64,000 nt of DNA, from assembly GCA_022828595.1 (NCBI GenBank), contig JAKGHH010000001.1, positions 122,958,999 to 123,022,998 of the forward strand. Reading direction: 5' to 3'. Below, piece by piece: positions 54,301 through 64,000 of this stretch. The notes beneath the pieces were generated by a model, which made no database searches, was not told where the DNA came from, and was given only the letters and a program-made list of their open reading frames with translations. Both the position numbers and the translations under genes were made by a program. Source of the DNA: Nelumbo lutea (taxonomy: Eukaryota; Streptophyta; Magnoliopsida; Proteales; Nelumbonaceae). Numbering within the stretch: position 1 is the stretch's first letter; every line of letters begins with the position of its first letter.

Positions 54301-56143
54301 TGGTCTTACTCCAAATGATAGAAATGACAAGTGTGGGTGAAGAAGATCTGGCACCGGCAATCAGTATTAGCAAGAGAGAGAAAGAGCACCAAAAGATTGT
54401 GGGTACTCCCAGGCATCCTTCTGGTTAAAGATCCATTTTAGAACCAAGATTCTAATGTTTTTCTATTACTAAAATCTCATTAGGAGAGTTTCAAAGAAAA
54501 GAAAACTTTCTTTTGTGCAGTTTCAAAGAACTGTTCTTGCAATATAATTAATTGGTTGATCAATAATGTTCCCACTTCCAAGCTAGATTCTCCAAAGAGC
54601 TACTACTTCTTTCAGTAAAATTTCAGAAAAAATGTTGTTCAATTTTTGTCAAGCAACTTGCTCCATTGGAGCATCTGATCTGCAATCCCCCTAAAAGAGA
54701 AGAGAAAGCTCCTTGCTTTTTGTGTGCTTAATATTCCACAATAGAATGTCATGAATGTAAAACTTTACTTACCAACTAATGACGCATATAGAAGTTTTGT
54801 GCATATCCATTCTCTTAAAAGCAGGGACATGCATATGCATATAAACTTGTTGCTTTGCAAAATGTACTTGTTCTTTTTTGATGAGTGACAAGATGAAATA
54901 AATAATGCTTCAATTATTTTGCACCCTTCAGTCTTCCTACGGTAGAAACTGTTTGAATGCATCCGAAGGCAAAGATATTGTACATCGACTCAGTGTCAAA
55001 ATAGTGAAAGTTAATAGCCACTGAATTAGGACAGTAAAATGAAGGTAGCAGACTGACCTCATCCAACATAGCCAAAAGCTTTGTCATTTTGTTCTGCAAA
55101 TCCTGTCTTTCAGCAGGTGAAATCTCAGCAGAATTGGTAGATGATTCTTGAGGATTTGAAGGCATCCCATCTGTGGAAGGTAATGAAGTGCCGCCCTTTT
55201 GTTCCTCATAAGCATCTTTGGATCCCTTTAAACCCAAGTTTTGCTGTTTGTTGGAATCTGACTGTTTCAGAACACTACGGACGTTAACAACTTCATCAAG
55301 CAGTTGCTGTGCTGCCTTGAGGTATTTGGAGTTGGGAATGGTGCTTGGAAGACCTGACATTCCATAAGGATACGGATCAGAATGGATTAGTTTGGGGCCC
55401 ATTGAGCATTGAAAGTTGTTCAATCCTTCTCTCTTCATAGCATCATGATTGCCCCCAAGAAAATCAGGTTGTAAGTATTCAGCATTTCTTGATTGTTTGC
55501 TTTGAGAGCTCTCCTCATCTCTACACGAGCTGGCCCCTCTGCCACCATCACCTGATATTGACTGATGAGAGCTCAAGAATGAACAGAGACCCTGATTAGG
55601 ATGCCTGTACTGGAAAGAAGGCATAGGATTGGCGCATGGAATCTGTGACCCAAGGCTGAGGGATAATCCCTGTCCCTTTAAGTTCTGTCCACCCTGTAAA
55701 ATGCCTAGCTGCGTTCCTAGACCCATCTGAGAATCTTCACCAACAGAGCTACGAACCAGATCATCTGCCCCACTGTTTAACTGTTCACCAAGTGGCTGTA
55801 CGTTTGTTGGACCACCCGATGGCTGTACAATTGACATCTCATTCCTCCCATCCCTCCATAGACCACAGTTTTGTTCCCCAAAATGAGAACCCAAAAAGTT
55901 TGATAGAATTCCTTGTTGTAATAGGGTGGACTCAGAAGTTCCCACAGATGAGAGTTCAACACAATTTTGCTGTGGCTGAGAATTTCCAGCCAAAGCATCT
56001 GTATAGGACCTAGCAGAAGAAGCATAGTTCAGACACATCATGTTGCCAGGAAGAACCGGTGCATCAGGAAATGAAGTAGGCACAGAGTATAAGGTCGGCA
56101 TAACTTCTCTTTGGTTGCTCGAACTGGGGAAATAAGTAGCCAT
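50669..56143 (-). CDS. BLH1: BEL1-like homeodomain protein BLH-B, BLH1-like (whole gene)
   Basis: Exons 56143-55058, 52207-51840, 51680-51620 and 51370-50669 give 738 aa. BELL-class TALE homeodomain transcription factor, nuclear, expected to dimerise with KNOX proteins. Domains: N-terminal ZIBEL motif [11 protein letters not shown] (159-169), SKY box [17 protein letters not shown] (272-288), BELL domain from [18 protein letters not shown] to [19 protein letters not shown] (346-404), homeodomain from [10 protein letters not shown] (459) with PYP loop (485-487) and [14 protein letters not shown] (508-521), and a C-terminal ZIBEL motif [12 protein letters not shown]. The N-terminus [20 protein letters not shown] and the WRDGRNEM block resemble BLH1-type proteins of eudicots; the exact orthologue is inferred. 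Intron 1 (2.85 kb) hosts a LINE remnant. Confidence 0.9.
51620..51680 (-). CDS. BLH1: BLH-B exon 3 (61 nt)
   Basis: Encodes [20 protein letters not shown] between a TTGGTCAG acceptor and a CAG|GTAAAA donor. Confidence 0.92.
51840..52207 (-). CDS. BLH1: BLH-B exon 2 (BELL domain, homeodomain start)
   Basis: Encodes [20 protein letters not shown] through [20 protein letters not shown]. Donor |GTAAAT, acceptor ATTGCAG. Confidence 0.92.
52740..53220 (-). pseudogene. LINE RNase H remnant in BLH-B intron 1
   Basis: Minus strand: [56 protein letters not shown], an A-run, IFVKGDSKG, then [11 protein letters not shown] before the end. The same RVT_3 domain as in the LINE copies of the DRD1-like introns. 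Confidence 0.75.
53425..53610. mobile_element. RTE-type LINE 3' fragment (tentative)
   Basis: CATCATCCAAGCCTTATCCC, AAGGGGTTGGCTAGCCAT and CCCTTTTGGTCTACCCCTAG resemble the widespread plant RTE LINE 3' region (AAGCCTTATCCCA...GGGGTCGGCTACATG). The family identification is from memory of that pattern. Confidence 0.4.
55058..56143 (-). CDS. BLH1: BLH-B exon 1 (N-terminus, SKY box)
   Basis: 362 codons from the ATG at 56143, preceded by GAGGAAGAAGAAAG, to GATGAG|GTCAGT. The open frame runs on to 54914, but the part after the donor is intron. Confidence 0.9.
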
Positions 56144-57300
56144 CTTTCTTCTTCCTCAACGCCGGGAACCTCCGAGTCAAGTAACTGACGATGAAGGATA
56201 GACCATCACCAACCTGCTCTTGTGAAGAAATTATTGCACCAGGACCTGATGAGGACCAAGACAAGGATGATACCTATTAACAACTCTCAGAAAAATGTTC
56301 ACAACATTTAGAAAAAGAGATTGATATTTAATGCTTAAGTAGAACTGCCCACAGATTTCACGCTAAAAATGAAGATAAAAAATATATATATATATATAAG
56401 AGAGAAGAATGATAAGGATAAGCAGCTAGGTGGATGGATGGACCTTCCCAAGCTCCCAATAATAAGGAAAATTATGAGACTCCAAGAAAACTGTTTATGG
56501 TATTTTCTTTTCTTCTTCTCCTTGTCTAAAGGATACCTAGGTCTCTGGCAGAAAGGAGTGTTACAGGGTATAGAAATACTGAAGGAAAACCTTCCTGATA
56601 CAACCCAAAACCGCTTATATCAACAGATGAGGAAACAGAGAGCATAACAAAATCCTCCAGAACCTACTTCCCATCAAGTTCAACAGAAACTAAAAATATA
56701 AACAAATATATAAAAATAATAGTCAATAATCCCCACAACCTCAAGCAGAGTATGATCCAGAAGAAACCCAGAAACCAAATACCCAGATTCTAAATACTCC
56801 CGAAGGACAAACTTAAACCCAGAGAACAGGGGCACAGACACAAAAATATAAATCTATAAAAATCGAAACCTGTACATTAGCACAATATTTTTTCCGTCTT
56901 CCACCATCATCGTGTCGTTCATGCATTAAAAGCCACATCATAAGATCAAAGAAAGCAGGGATCTTTCTTCTCGTAAACGATGAAACACAAAGCCAAGAAA
57001 TAAAAAAAAGTCACCTGAAAACCCGAGACGGATGTGTCTGTCGTGGGGAGCAGCAAAGCTCAAAACAACACCAAATTGGAGACAACGCAATCCCGAGATT
57101 CAAAACAACAAACCCTTTTCATCGAACAAATATAACAATTAAAAAATCACAATTTAAAAGATAAAACACAGAGAATTCCAAAGAACAGACAACATGTTTC
57201 CTATCAAAAACTACAAGTTGATGTTTCCCTCTTTAATCTCCCTTTTCTAAATTCATATATTCTCCATCCACCAATCGATCTTTTCCACGTGAGACATGCC
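56144..57300 (-). promoter_or_regulatory. BLH-B 5' UTR with probable intron, and promoter
   Basis: A TTTTCAG|GTGACT donor (57014) and a TTGTTAATAG| acceptor (56274) would remove a 741-nt 5' UTR intron, joining a leader exon (about 57270-57015) to 56273-56144. BELL genes often have 5' UTR introns. A TTATTATAAG sequence at 57320-57311 is a possible TATA box. All of this needs transcript support. Confidence 0.4.
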
Positions 57301-57320
57301 ACACTCTCCCCTTATAATAA

Positions 57321-58585
57321 AAATTTCTCTCAGAAACCAAACACCCACAAATCAACACTTTTTCTCCCTCTTACCCATTGTTGTAGTTGATATGTTCAAT
57401 CCCTAACCACCAGTTGGTAGACCTAAACCTCTCTTAAACCCATCTATCTGTCGCTTCTCTCTTCTTCAACCTCTCTACCTCTGTCTGTCCCTCTCATCCT
57501 CAACCATGGGAAGATCTGCACTGCCACCATATAATTGTTTAATACCAGATGATATAAACTATTGCTAATAATTGAGGCTTGGATAATAATCAAGTAATTA
57601 GCTACTGAATTAATTGTTACTCCACTTGAGTCAGCTGCTTCCTTTGGGTGATTGGGTAATGACGTCCTCAAAGAAACTTCCAAAAAAGGAATGGGTAAAA
57701 TGGTAATTAGACTCTAAAGAGAAAGAGAAGAAACTGAAGAGGTATATATCTTGTTTAATGATAAGTTGCATCGCCTGATATGCTTATATCCTACGAAAAT
57801 GACCTAGTCATCCACCATCAGATTGTTACGAGATAGTGATTAGACAGTGGACCACCTTACAAGTACACATTTCATGCCACCGTTGCTTCTCTTGACCTAA
57901 CATGACCTGGTCAAACAATGACGGCCAGGAGCTGAAATCTTCTGCCAATAAAACATGTTCCACCCTCTACCAACTTGATTTAATACCATACATCTTACTA
58001 TGAGATTGAAACCCACCATGAAAGTGGGACTCGCCATATCAGAAATATATGGGGTGACATCATGTTGGTAGAGAATTGGAACATATTTTGTTGGTACAAT
58101 TAATTTTCTTTATTTATTTCTTTAATTTAATATGGTTTTGCTTACAAGCTAAAACAAATTGCAACTTGCAACTTGATAGGTGTTAGCTAAAAGCCTAGGC
58201 CCCTGTTTGGAAGTGTTTTATTTTAAGTAATTATTAAAAAAATGCTTATTTTAGGCTAAGACCACACGAATATGTTCATATGCGTTGAAAAATAAACCTG
58301 AATAATTACTTTTCTAGGAAATAAACCCATTTTGATAACTTCAAAGTTTTGGCTTTTTCAAATGCTTTTTCATTTAAACAGTCTTGATTTGCGGTGTAGT
58401 TTTCAAAATTCCTATACAACTCCTATTTGAAAAAATAAAATAAAATAAAAAACTTTTTTTTATCAAATACTCATAATTGTTAATATGCACTTATTTATCT
58501 AGATGGTATTTAGTATTAATGTAGCGTTTGGAAGAAACAGTGCTAGCTTAGCATTGGAGATGCATTTAACAAAAAAACACCTAAA
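57321..58585. other. Intergenic, nothing recognised
   Basis: Upstream of BLH-B. No ORF, repeat or motif supported, apart from general C/T-rich sequence near 57440-57500 that may belong to the BLH-B promoter. Confidence 0.4.
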
Positions 58586-58850
58586 AGGTTATTTGGTTGA
58601 ACCGTTTATTTCTCTTGAAAATCATGTACATTATTTATTAAAAAAATTCTAATCTTAATGTTTTTCATTTTCAAGACCAATTTTTTACTGTTTGGCTTAT
58701 ATGGCGCCTAATGGCATCTATTGGCACTGAAGTATAAAAAAAAGTCCTACAAAACGTTTAAAACAGATTTTGTCTCATTTTTTAAAATAAAATCATACAA
58801 AACGTTTATCTTATAAACATCATTGATACCAAACAACCTCCTATAATAAC
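58586..58850. mobile_element. Possible MITE
   Basis: GGTTATTTGGTTG at the left and ATACCAAACAACC at the right are imperfect inverted repeats around AT-rich sequence. Confidence 0.35.
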
Positions 58851-59380
58851 TACTTCCTAACAGGACTAAACAATTAAACAAACACCCGCGGGCCGCTGCT
58901 GCGCTGCATCTGCAGATGTGAACTCGCATGCTTCACCTTTCACAAGATAGTGGTATTTTAGGTAATGAATAAAAGGTCGTTGTGGTGTTATAGTAAATTT
59001 ACAGTGGTTTAAGAAATTGGAGAAGAGGGAGGAATACTACATATCTACATTACTACCCTGACGCGGGATCTTTATGTTAACAGGCTTTGCAGGAGAGTTC
59101 AGAGGTGGGGATGCGAGAATGCCACACGATTTAAAATCAACGGCGGAATTTGATTGATGAGATACGTGGCTTTGGGGGTGAAAACCCAAAAATACTCGAC
59201 GCGTGGCCCTATTGTTTTTCTGACATCCTCTGATTCTGATTGATGGTTTTTTTTCTTGGCAAAAGATGATTGATTGAAGTTCGATCTTACAATCATTATC
59301 CTTCGATTAAAATAATCAATGAGTCAGATATCGGATTCCTGGGATAATGCTATAAATATTTATTTTAATAACAATCAAAC
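58851..59380. other. Intergenic, nothing recognised
   Basis: A short GC-rich patch (CCCGCGGGCCGCTGCTGCGC near 58887) stands out in AT-rich surroundings. No gene. Confidence 0.35.
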
Positions 59381-59886
59381 AATGTAAGGCAACATGCCCC
59401 ATCCTCGTCTGTAGACCTTCCCCGCCCCATTCCTTGTGTCGGGGCGGGGCACCCACTTTCCATTGCGGACGGGGGGAATGTCCGAATTTTTTCTGCTTTA
59501 TGAGACATTAATTTAATTGTTATTATTTTATTAATGGAATTATAAGAATTTGAAAATATTTTAGGAATTGAGTTATGACAATTTAAGAATATTTTAAGAA
59601 TTGAATTATAATAATTTGAGGATGCTTTAGAAAGTAAATTATAGGATCATAGAATTTTAAGTATTTAGAAAAAATTTAGAGATATTTTAAAAATAAATAT
59701 TAAATTTAGAGATATTTTATCAATTTACCATCAGGTTTGAAGAATTATATGCAAATCCCTGATCCATTTCTGATTTAGAGCAAAAATATTTTCTTTGCCT
59801 CCACCCTATTCCCATTTAAGAACGGGAAAAACTCTCCTCATTCAAGGCAGGGTGAGGTGGGCCCCTGAGTTTACAAGGAAATTTGC
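59381..59886. mobile_element. Degraded hAT-like MITE
   Basis: The left part has CCCCGCCCC and GGGGCGGGGC; the right part has GGGTGAGGTGGGCCCCTGAG and ends GGAAATTTGCCATCCCTA, the common TAGGGATGGCAAA-type terminus. The left terminus is decayed and the middle is AT-rich. Confidence 0.45.
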
Positions 59887-59942
59887 CATCCCTACTTCCC
59901 TAAGCAATAAAGCATAAAATTTGGTTTACCATATGGGGTGGA

Positions 59943-60148
59943 TTGGAGCTAACCGAACCGAATTTGAACTTGGTTAGTGAAAAAAATAAATATTGAAGTT
60001 TAAGTTTGATTCGAATTGGAGATGTAAGCTTATATCTAACTCGATTAAAATTCATAAGTTTTGAATTGGTTTGACTCTTGATTAGGTTTGTGAAACAAGT
60101 TTTATTGGGTTCAAGTTCGTGATTGAGCCAACATGTCCACCCCTAGTA
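59943..60148. mobile_element. Small hAT-like MITE
   Basis: GGGGTGGATTGGAGC at the left and ATGTCCACCCCTAGTA at the right are inverted. The interior is rich in GGTTTGATTCGAATTGG-type words. Confidence 0.45.
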
Positions 60149-61046
60149 CACCATGCATAAAATATTGTGGATGTGTAGTAAACGATGAACTTGCAAGGTG
60201 CAAGAAAACCAGTATCATATACCAAAATGTAATATTTAATTTTTGGGTAAATTTCAGATTCCCCACCTCATATATAATTTTTATTTGCATAGTTTTTTTG
60301 GTAGGAATATGTTTGTATAATTAGAAGTTGGAGAATGTGATAGTGTCAAAAAGGTGTACAGTGTACTATATCATAGGGAGACCGGATCTTCTCCTCATAC
60401 CGAACTCATATGCACATCCTACAATGCATTGGAAACATCTCCCGTATTTATATATTATTATTCACGGAAGATGTTCTCAATACACGGTGAATGTGCCTGT
60501 GAAGCGCCCCTGTGTGAGGAGCAGATCCCGTCCATATCATAGGTGGTGGTTTTTGAAAATAAAATTTATGAGATAAGATAAATTGTAGATTTCTCTTAAT
60601 TTTTATATGGTTCAGCTAATAAATAGATTGGGCTGGGCTGAATTGGGTATACTGCATACAAATACAAGGTAGCCTATGTGATCTCTCATTGGCCTCAATA
60701 AGGAATTCTAAAGCATAGGATTTGTGTTTTTTATGATGAAAAAAAAACACAAAAAAAAAAATCTTTTTGAAAGGAGAATGGATGTAACTCATTATGCATT
60801 GCCTCTATGGCTCTATCTTAACTTAAACGACTTCTCTACTCTGTCTTGGAAATATCACTATTGGTTGGACAAGATTTTATCTCTCAAATGCTCATCTACT
60901 ATTTTTTGTATATGTTTTCCAAGGAATTTGAATAGGGCTGCCCATATGTTTTTTAATACTCTCATTCACCAACAACTCCATCTTCTTTTATCAGTAAAAT
61001 GTGGATGCCTATGGTAAATGATTTTTTTTTGTTATACTTGGGTAAA
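60149..61046. other. Intergenic, one short dispersed repeat
   Basis: 60405-60510 has ATGCATTGGAAACATCTCCC ... GATGTTCTCAATACACG, resembling 62618-62702 (GCATTGAGAACATTTCCCGC ... GTGTTCTCAATACATG), an inverted-repeat-containing repeat. No gene. Confidence 0.35.
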
Positions 61047-61049
61047 TAA

Positions 61050-61384
61050 GGGTCCATTTGATTCACAGTTGGAATTGGAATCGGAACCAAAATTCTTTAG
61101 AATTGGAATTGGAATGGTCTATTCCTATAGTCTGGTTGGTTCAGACAGGAATGAGAATAAAAACTGGAATCAATAGGAATGAGATTTCATTCCCAAAGGA
61201 GGGACAAGGAATGACCATTCCCTCTAATGGGGGAATACCATTCCAGTGGGAGTGAGAATGGGATTCCAATTCCACCCAACCAAACAGTTGGAATCGAAAT
61301 ATCCCATTCCAATTCTGATTCCATTTGAAATAACCCATTTCGATTCCAATTCCAGACCCCTATTCTCCCAAACCAAACGGAGCC
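61050..61384. mobile_element. Tourist-like MITE with TAA target duplication
   Basis: GGGTCCATTTGATTC at the left and AACCAAACGGAGCC at the right are inverted; TAA at 61047-61049 and 61385-61387. The interior consists of TTGGAATTGGAATCG / CGATTCCAATTCC in both orientations, so it can fold back. A diverged relative lies at 42840-42985. Confidence 0.7.
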
Positions 61385-61420
61385 TAATTTTCCCATATAA
61401 GGGGTAAATTGTTTAACTTA

Positions 61421-61594
61421 GGGTCTATTTGGAAGGAATACAGATACAAATATGTAAGGTGCAAAACCTTATATTTTGTATTATTTTGGAAAGAATATAA
61501 ATACAAATGTACAGTGCAAATACATACAAAATAATGCAAAACATAAGATTTTGCACTCTACAAATTTGTATTTGTATTCATTCCAAACTAAGCC
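61421..61594. mobile_element. Tourist-like MITE with TTA target duplication
   Basis: GGGTCTATTTGGAAGGAATA and the reverse complement of ATTCATTCCAAACTAAGCC match. TTA occurs at 61418-61420 and 61595-61597. A rearranged partial copy follows at about 61598-61740. Confidence 0.7.
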
Positions 61595-61740
61595 TTATAT
61601 TTGGAAGTCTACATTACAAATGTATACAAAATAATACAAAATAAAAGGTATTGCACTCTATATGTTTGGATTTGTATTCCTTCCAAAAGGCTCAATTTGA
61701 AAAGAATACAAATACAAGTTTATGGAGTGCAAAAAAAAAT

Positions 61741-63730
61741 ATAGAGAGAGAGAGATAAATGTACTTAAATAAGTGTTTCTTGATAAGTAACCAAATGTAG
61801 AACAAACAAAGCCTGAATTAAATTTGGTTGCCATTACGATTGAGGGGTTATGGGCATGAGGATGGGGTACCCCGTTGTGTAGTCCCTCCAATGGGTGGTT
61901 CTGATGCTGGAGTAATTGTTCTGGTCCAATCCAATAAAGAGGACAACATACACATTAAAGGCCCTGTACATTGTGGTTGGAGAGTTTCAGTAATTGATTA
62001 ATGCCACTACAACAACTACTTGCAGCATTTTTGCTGTGTGGCAATTGTCCTTTGATTTACACCAGAGTAATTATTTGTTTAAGTACTAGGGCAGTCAATG
62101 GTTCCCATCATCCGAGCTTAAAGCCCAATCTGATTTAACCAGACCCAATTAAATTCCAAGTTATATTATACTAATTAATTAGAATATTGTATGTATATAT
62201 ATTTATATAGAATTAATATAGATTCATCATAGAGTTGGTTTAATTATCACATTTTCTTTTAGGTTCTATTATGATACCGAAAGACATGATAGTGGAAAAT
62301 TGAAATCAATGAACTGGTATTATAAAAGCAATCACCAATTAGATGAGATTTATTAAAATTCAAGGGGATTTATCATGTATTTCTGGCATTATAAATTGAG
62401 CTTCATAGAAGTTATTTTTAATTTATTTTTATTTAATAATATTATGTAATGTTTAAGTCATTTTTTATATATATCTTTTAAAGTATAACAATTTGGTCAT
62501 TTTAAGTTTAATTTATTAATTTTTTAGTAAAAAAATTATTTATTATATATGTAAATGTTATGTTAGAATTTAATTCAAATCCATCAAAATCCAACAGACA
62601 AGACATCACATTGGGGCCCCACGTGCATATCTCAGCATGCATTGAGAACATTTCCCGCACTTGTGTTCTCAATACATGATTAAGATGTCCTGTGGGGCGC
62701 TGATGCGAATTCATATATTAACACTTTAACAGATGCAACCCCTAATCCGTGGTCCAGTCAAGATTCAAGAACCAAAAAGCAAGTGTGTTGTAATTTTCGA
62801 TCAAGATTTAGATGGAGAATGGATGGAGCATGGATGGGCCAAGCTTATTAACTCTAATAAATTTCGTAGGAGCTAAGAAGGGAATTCATATAATTATAAA
62901 TCTTTTCACGGCACGGTTAAATAAATTGTGGGACTTTTTTTTAGTTGAATTGGTACTATCGGTTTTTGGAAATCGATAATTGAAATTGAACCGAAGCCAG
63001 TCGATTAATCAGTTGATCGGTTTGGTTCATTGATTTTTTAGTTTTTTAATTTTTATAATATATATTATAAATATATATATATATATAATAAAAAATATAA
63101 TTGTGGAATTGGGTCTGAGTGATGTTTCCTATATATTTATGGCATCGTCTATTGTTGTTAAGTAATTTATTCTTAAATAATAGTCTACTGTTAAATAATT
63201 CTTTAGTTATGAAAATTATTAAAAATTTCTGGAAAATATTCTACAAAAAATTATGAAATAATTATTTCAGAAATAATCCATTATTTAAAAAATATTAAAT
63301 GATTAAATAATCTACCAAAAATTAATATACAATCCATTATTTAATAAATTTTGATTATTAATAAATATTCAAAATTTCAACGTTTAGCGTAATTTACATT
63401 AGACATTGTAATTTAATGAATTTTTACAATAATAATTTATTGATAAAAGACATTACTAATTATTGTAATTTTCTAATTTCTATAAAATTAATAATTATAA
63501 TTAACAATTATCAAATAATTTAGGGAAACTCCTTAACTAATAATCCATAATTATTTTTTAAAAAAGTAGTTAAAATCAAGAAATTAATCTATGAAAAATA
63601 TATTCTCCAAAGCTATTTAAATAATAATCCATTATTATTATTCAACTAAATAATTATTAAAAAATTTAGGAAAATTAAATTAAGAAATTAATCTATTAAA
63701 AATTGATTCATAATTATTTAAAGAACAATC

Positions 63731-63775
<45 letters not shown>

Positions 63776-63856
63776 TTCAATAAATAATTATTAAATAATT
63801 TAAGAAAATTATTAAATCTATCCACACCGATCTAGACCACTTGATCAGTGGCAGAA
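61741..63856. other. AT-rich intergenic region
   Basis: No gene. Contains a short repeat (62618-62702), a CGGTTTGGTTC-type hAT remnant near 62945-63060, and long AT-rich stretches. Confidence 0.45.
63731..63775. repeat. (ATT)n microsatellite
   Basis: About 14 ATT units in AT-rich intergenic DNA. Confidence 0.92.
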
Positions 63857-64000
63857 TTCATATATTCAATAGTGAAAAGTCAGAGATAGTGGTGATGTTT
63901 GGTACTGATTATCGGTACAGTCCATGTATTCAATAGAGAGAAAATCAGAGATAGAAATGACGCTTGATTTTTGGTTAATTTTTAGAGTTCATATATTCAA
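63857..64000. repeat. ~65-bp tandem repeat reaching the window end
   Basis: TTCATATATTCAATAG (63857), TCCATGTATTCAATAG (63921) and TTCATATATTCAA (63988) recur with spacings of about 64-66 bp, with AAATCAGAGATAG-like blocks between. The last unit is cut by the window edge. Confidence 0.6.

Larger units (their letters stand above)
52208..55057 (-). other. BLH-B intron 1 (2.85 kb)
   Basis: Bounded by GAG|GTCAGT (donor, 55057) and ATTGCAG (acceptor, 52208). Holds a LINE RNase H remnant (52740-53220, same strand as the gene) and an RTE-like fragment (53425-53610). The rest (52208-52740, 53610-55057) shows nothing recognisable. Confidence 0.75.

Noticed and set aside
54914..55057. Extension of the BLH-B N-terminal ORF past LLDE
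   Set aside because: The GAG|GTCAGT donor at the same position as in BLH-A, and the continuation [12 protein letters not shown] in exon 2, show that this is intron.
1..64000. CRISPR array, bacterial operon, tRNA or rRNA genes
   Set aside because: No regularly spaced direct repeats of that kind and no tRNA/rRNA signatures seen. The sequence is plant nuclear DNA.

Overview
The window is plant nuclear DNA: AT-rich, with spliced genes (GT/AG introns), Ty1/copia LTR retrotransposons primed by initiator-Met tRNA, L1-type LINEs whose ORF2 ends in a plant RVT_3 RNase H domain, hAT-like and Tourist-like MITEs, and three host genes of plant-specific families. The large TE-filled introns would fit an early-diverging eudicot or a magnoliid, but that placement is inference.

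Positions 1-40249 are dominated by one plus-strand gene, a DRD1/CHR35-type SNF2 ATPase of the CLASSY/DRD1 family, which acts in RNA-directed DNA methylation. Four long exons (1823-2626, 5345-5599, 18290-18454, 38375-40152) and a tiny last exon join in phase. The introns are about 2.7, 12.7 and 19.9 kb, then 75 bp. Intron 2 holds a hAT-like element (5835-6595), a copia element (7032-12851) carrying a decayed nested LTR, and a chimeric LINE (13882-17716) bracketed by a 17-bp target duplication. Intron 3 holds a second copia (18839-24581), a 5'-truncated third copia with a 1.7-kb LTR (24974-27790), a hAT MITE, a minus-strand L1 (28671-35095) broken by a truncated copy of the same LTR, a second chimeric LINE (35668-37068) with a 16-bp target duplication, and another LINE tail. 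The silencing-pathway gene is therefore itself loaded with targets of its pathway.

From 40250 to 43221 is a convergent intergenic region with small MITEs. Two BEL1-like homeodomain (BELL/TALE) genes follow on the minus strand. BLH-A (43222-44950, 479 aa) is compact. BLH-B (50669-56143, 738 aa) is BLH1-like. They share the same three intron positions and phases and look like an old tandem duplication in which A has a much shorter C-terminus. A nest of MITEs (46.8-49.7 kb) separates them.

From 57.5 kb to the end no gene is supported. That stretch holds several MITEs, microsatellites, AT-rich DNA and a ~65-bp-period tandem repeat that runs off the window edge. No tRNA, rRNA or CRISPR was seen.

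The most interesting pattern is the LINE family. Two insertions, each bounded by one target-site duplication, contain two or three LINE 3' segments in series with internal poly(A), as expected if the reverse transcriptase jumps between templates during integration.
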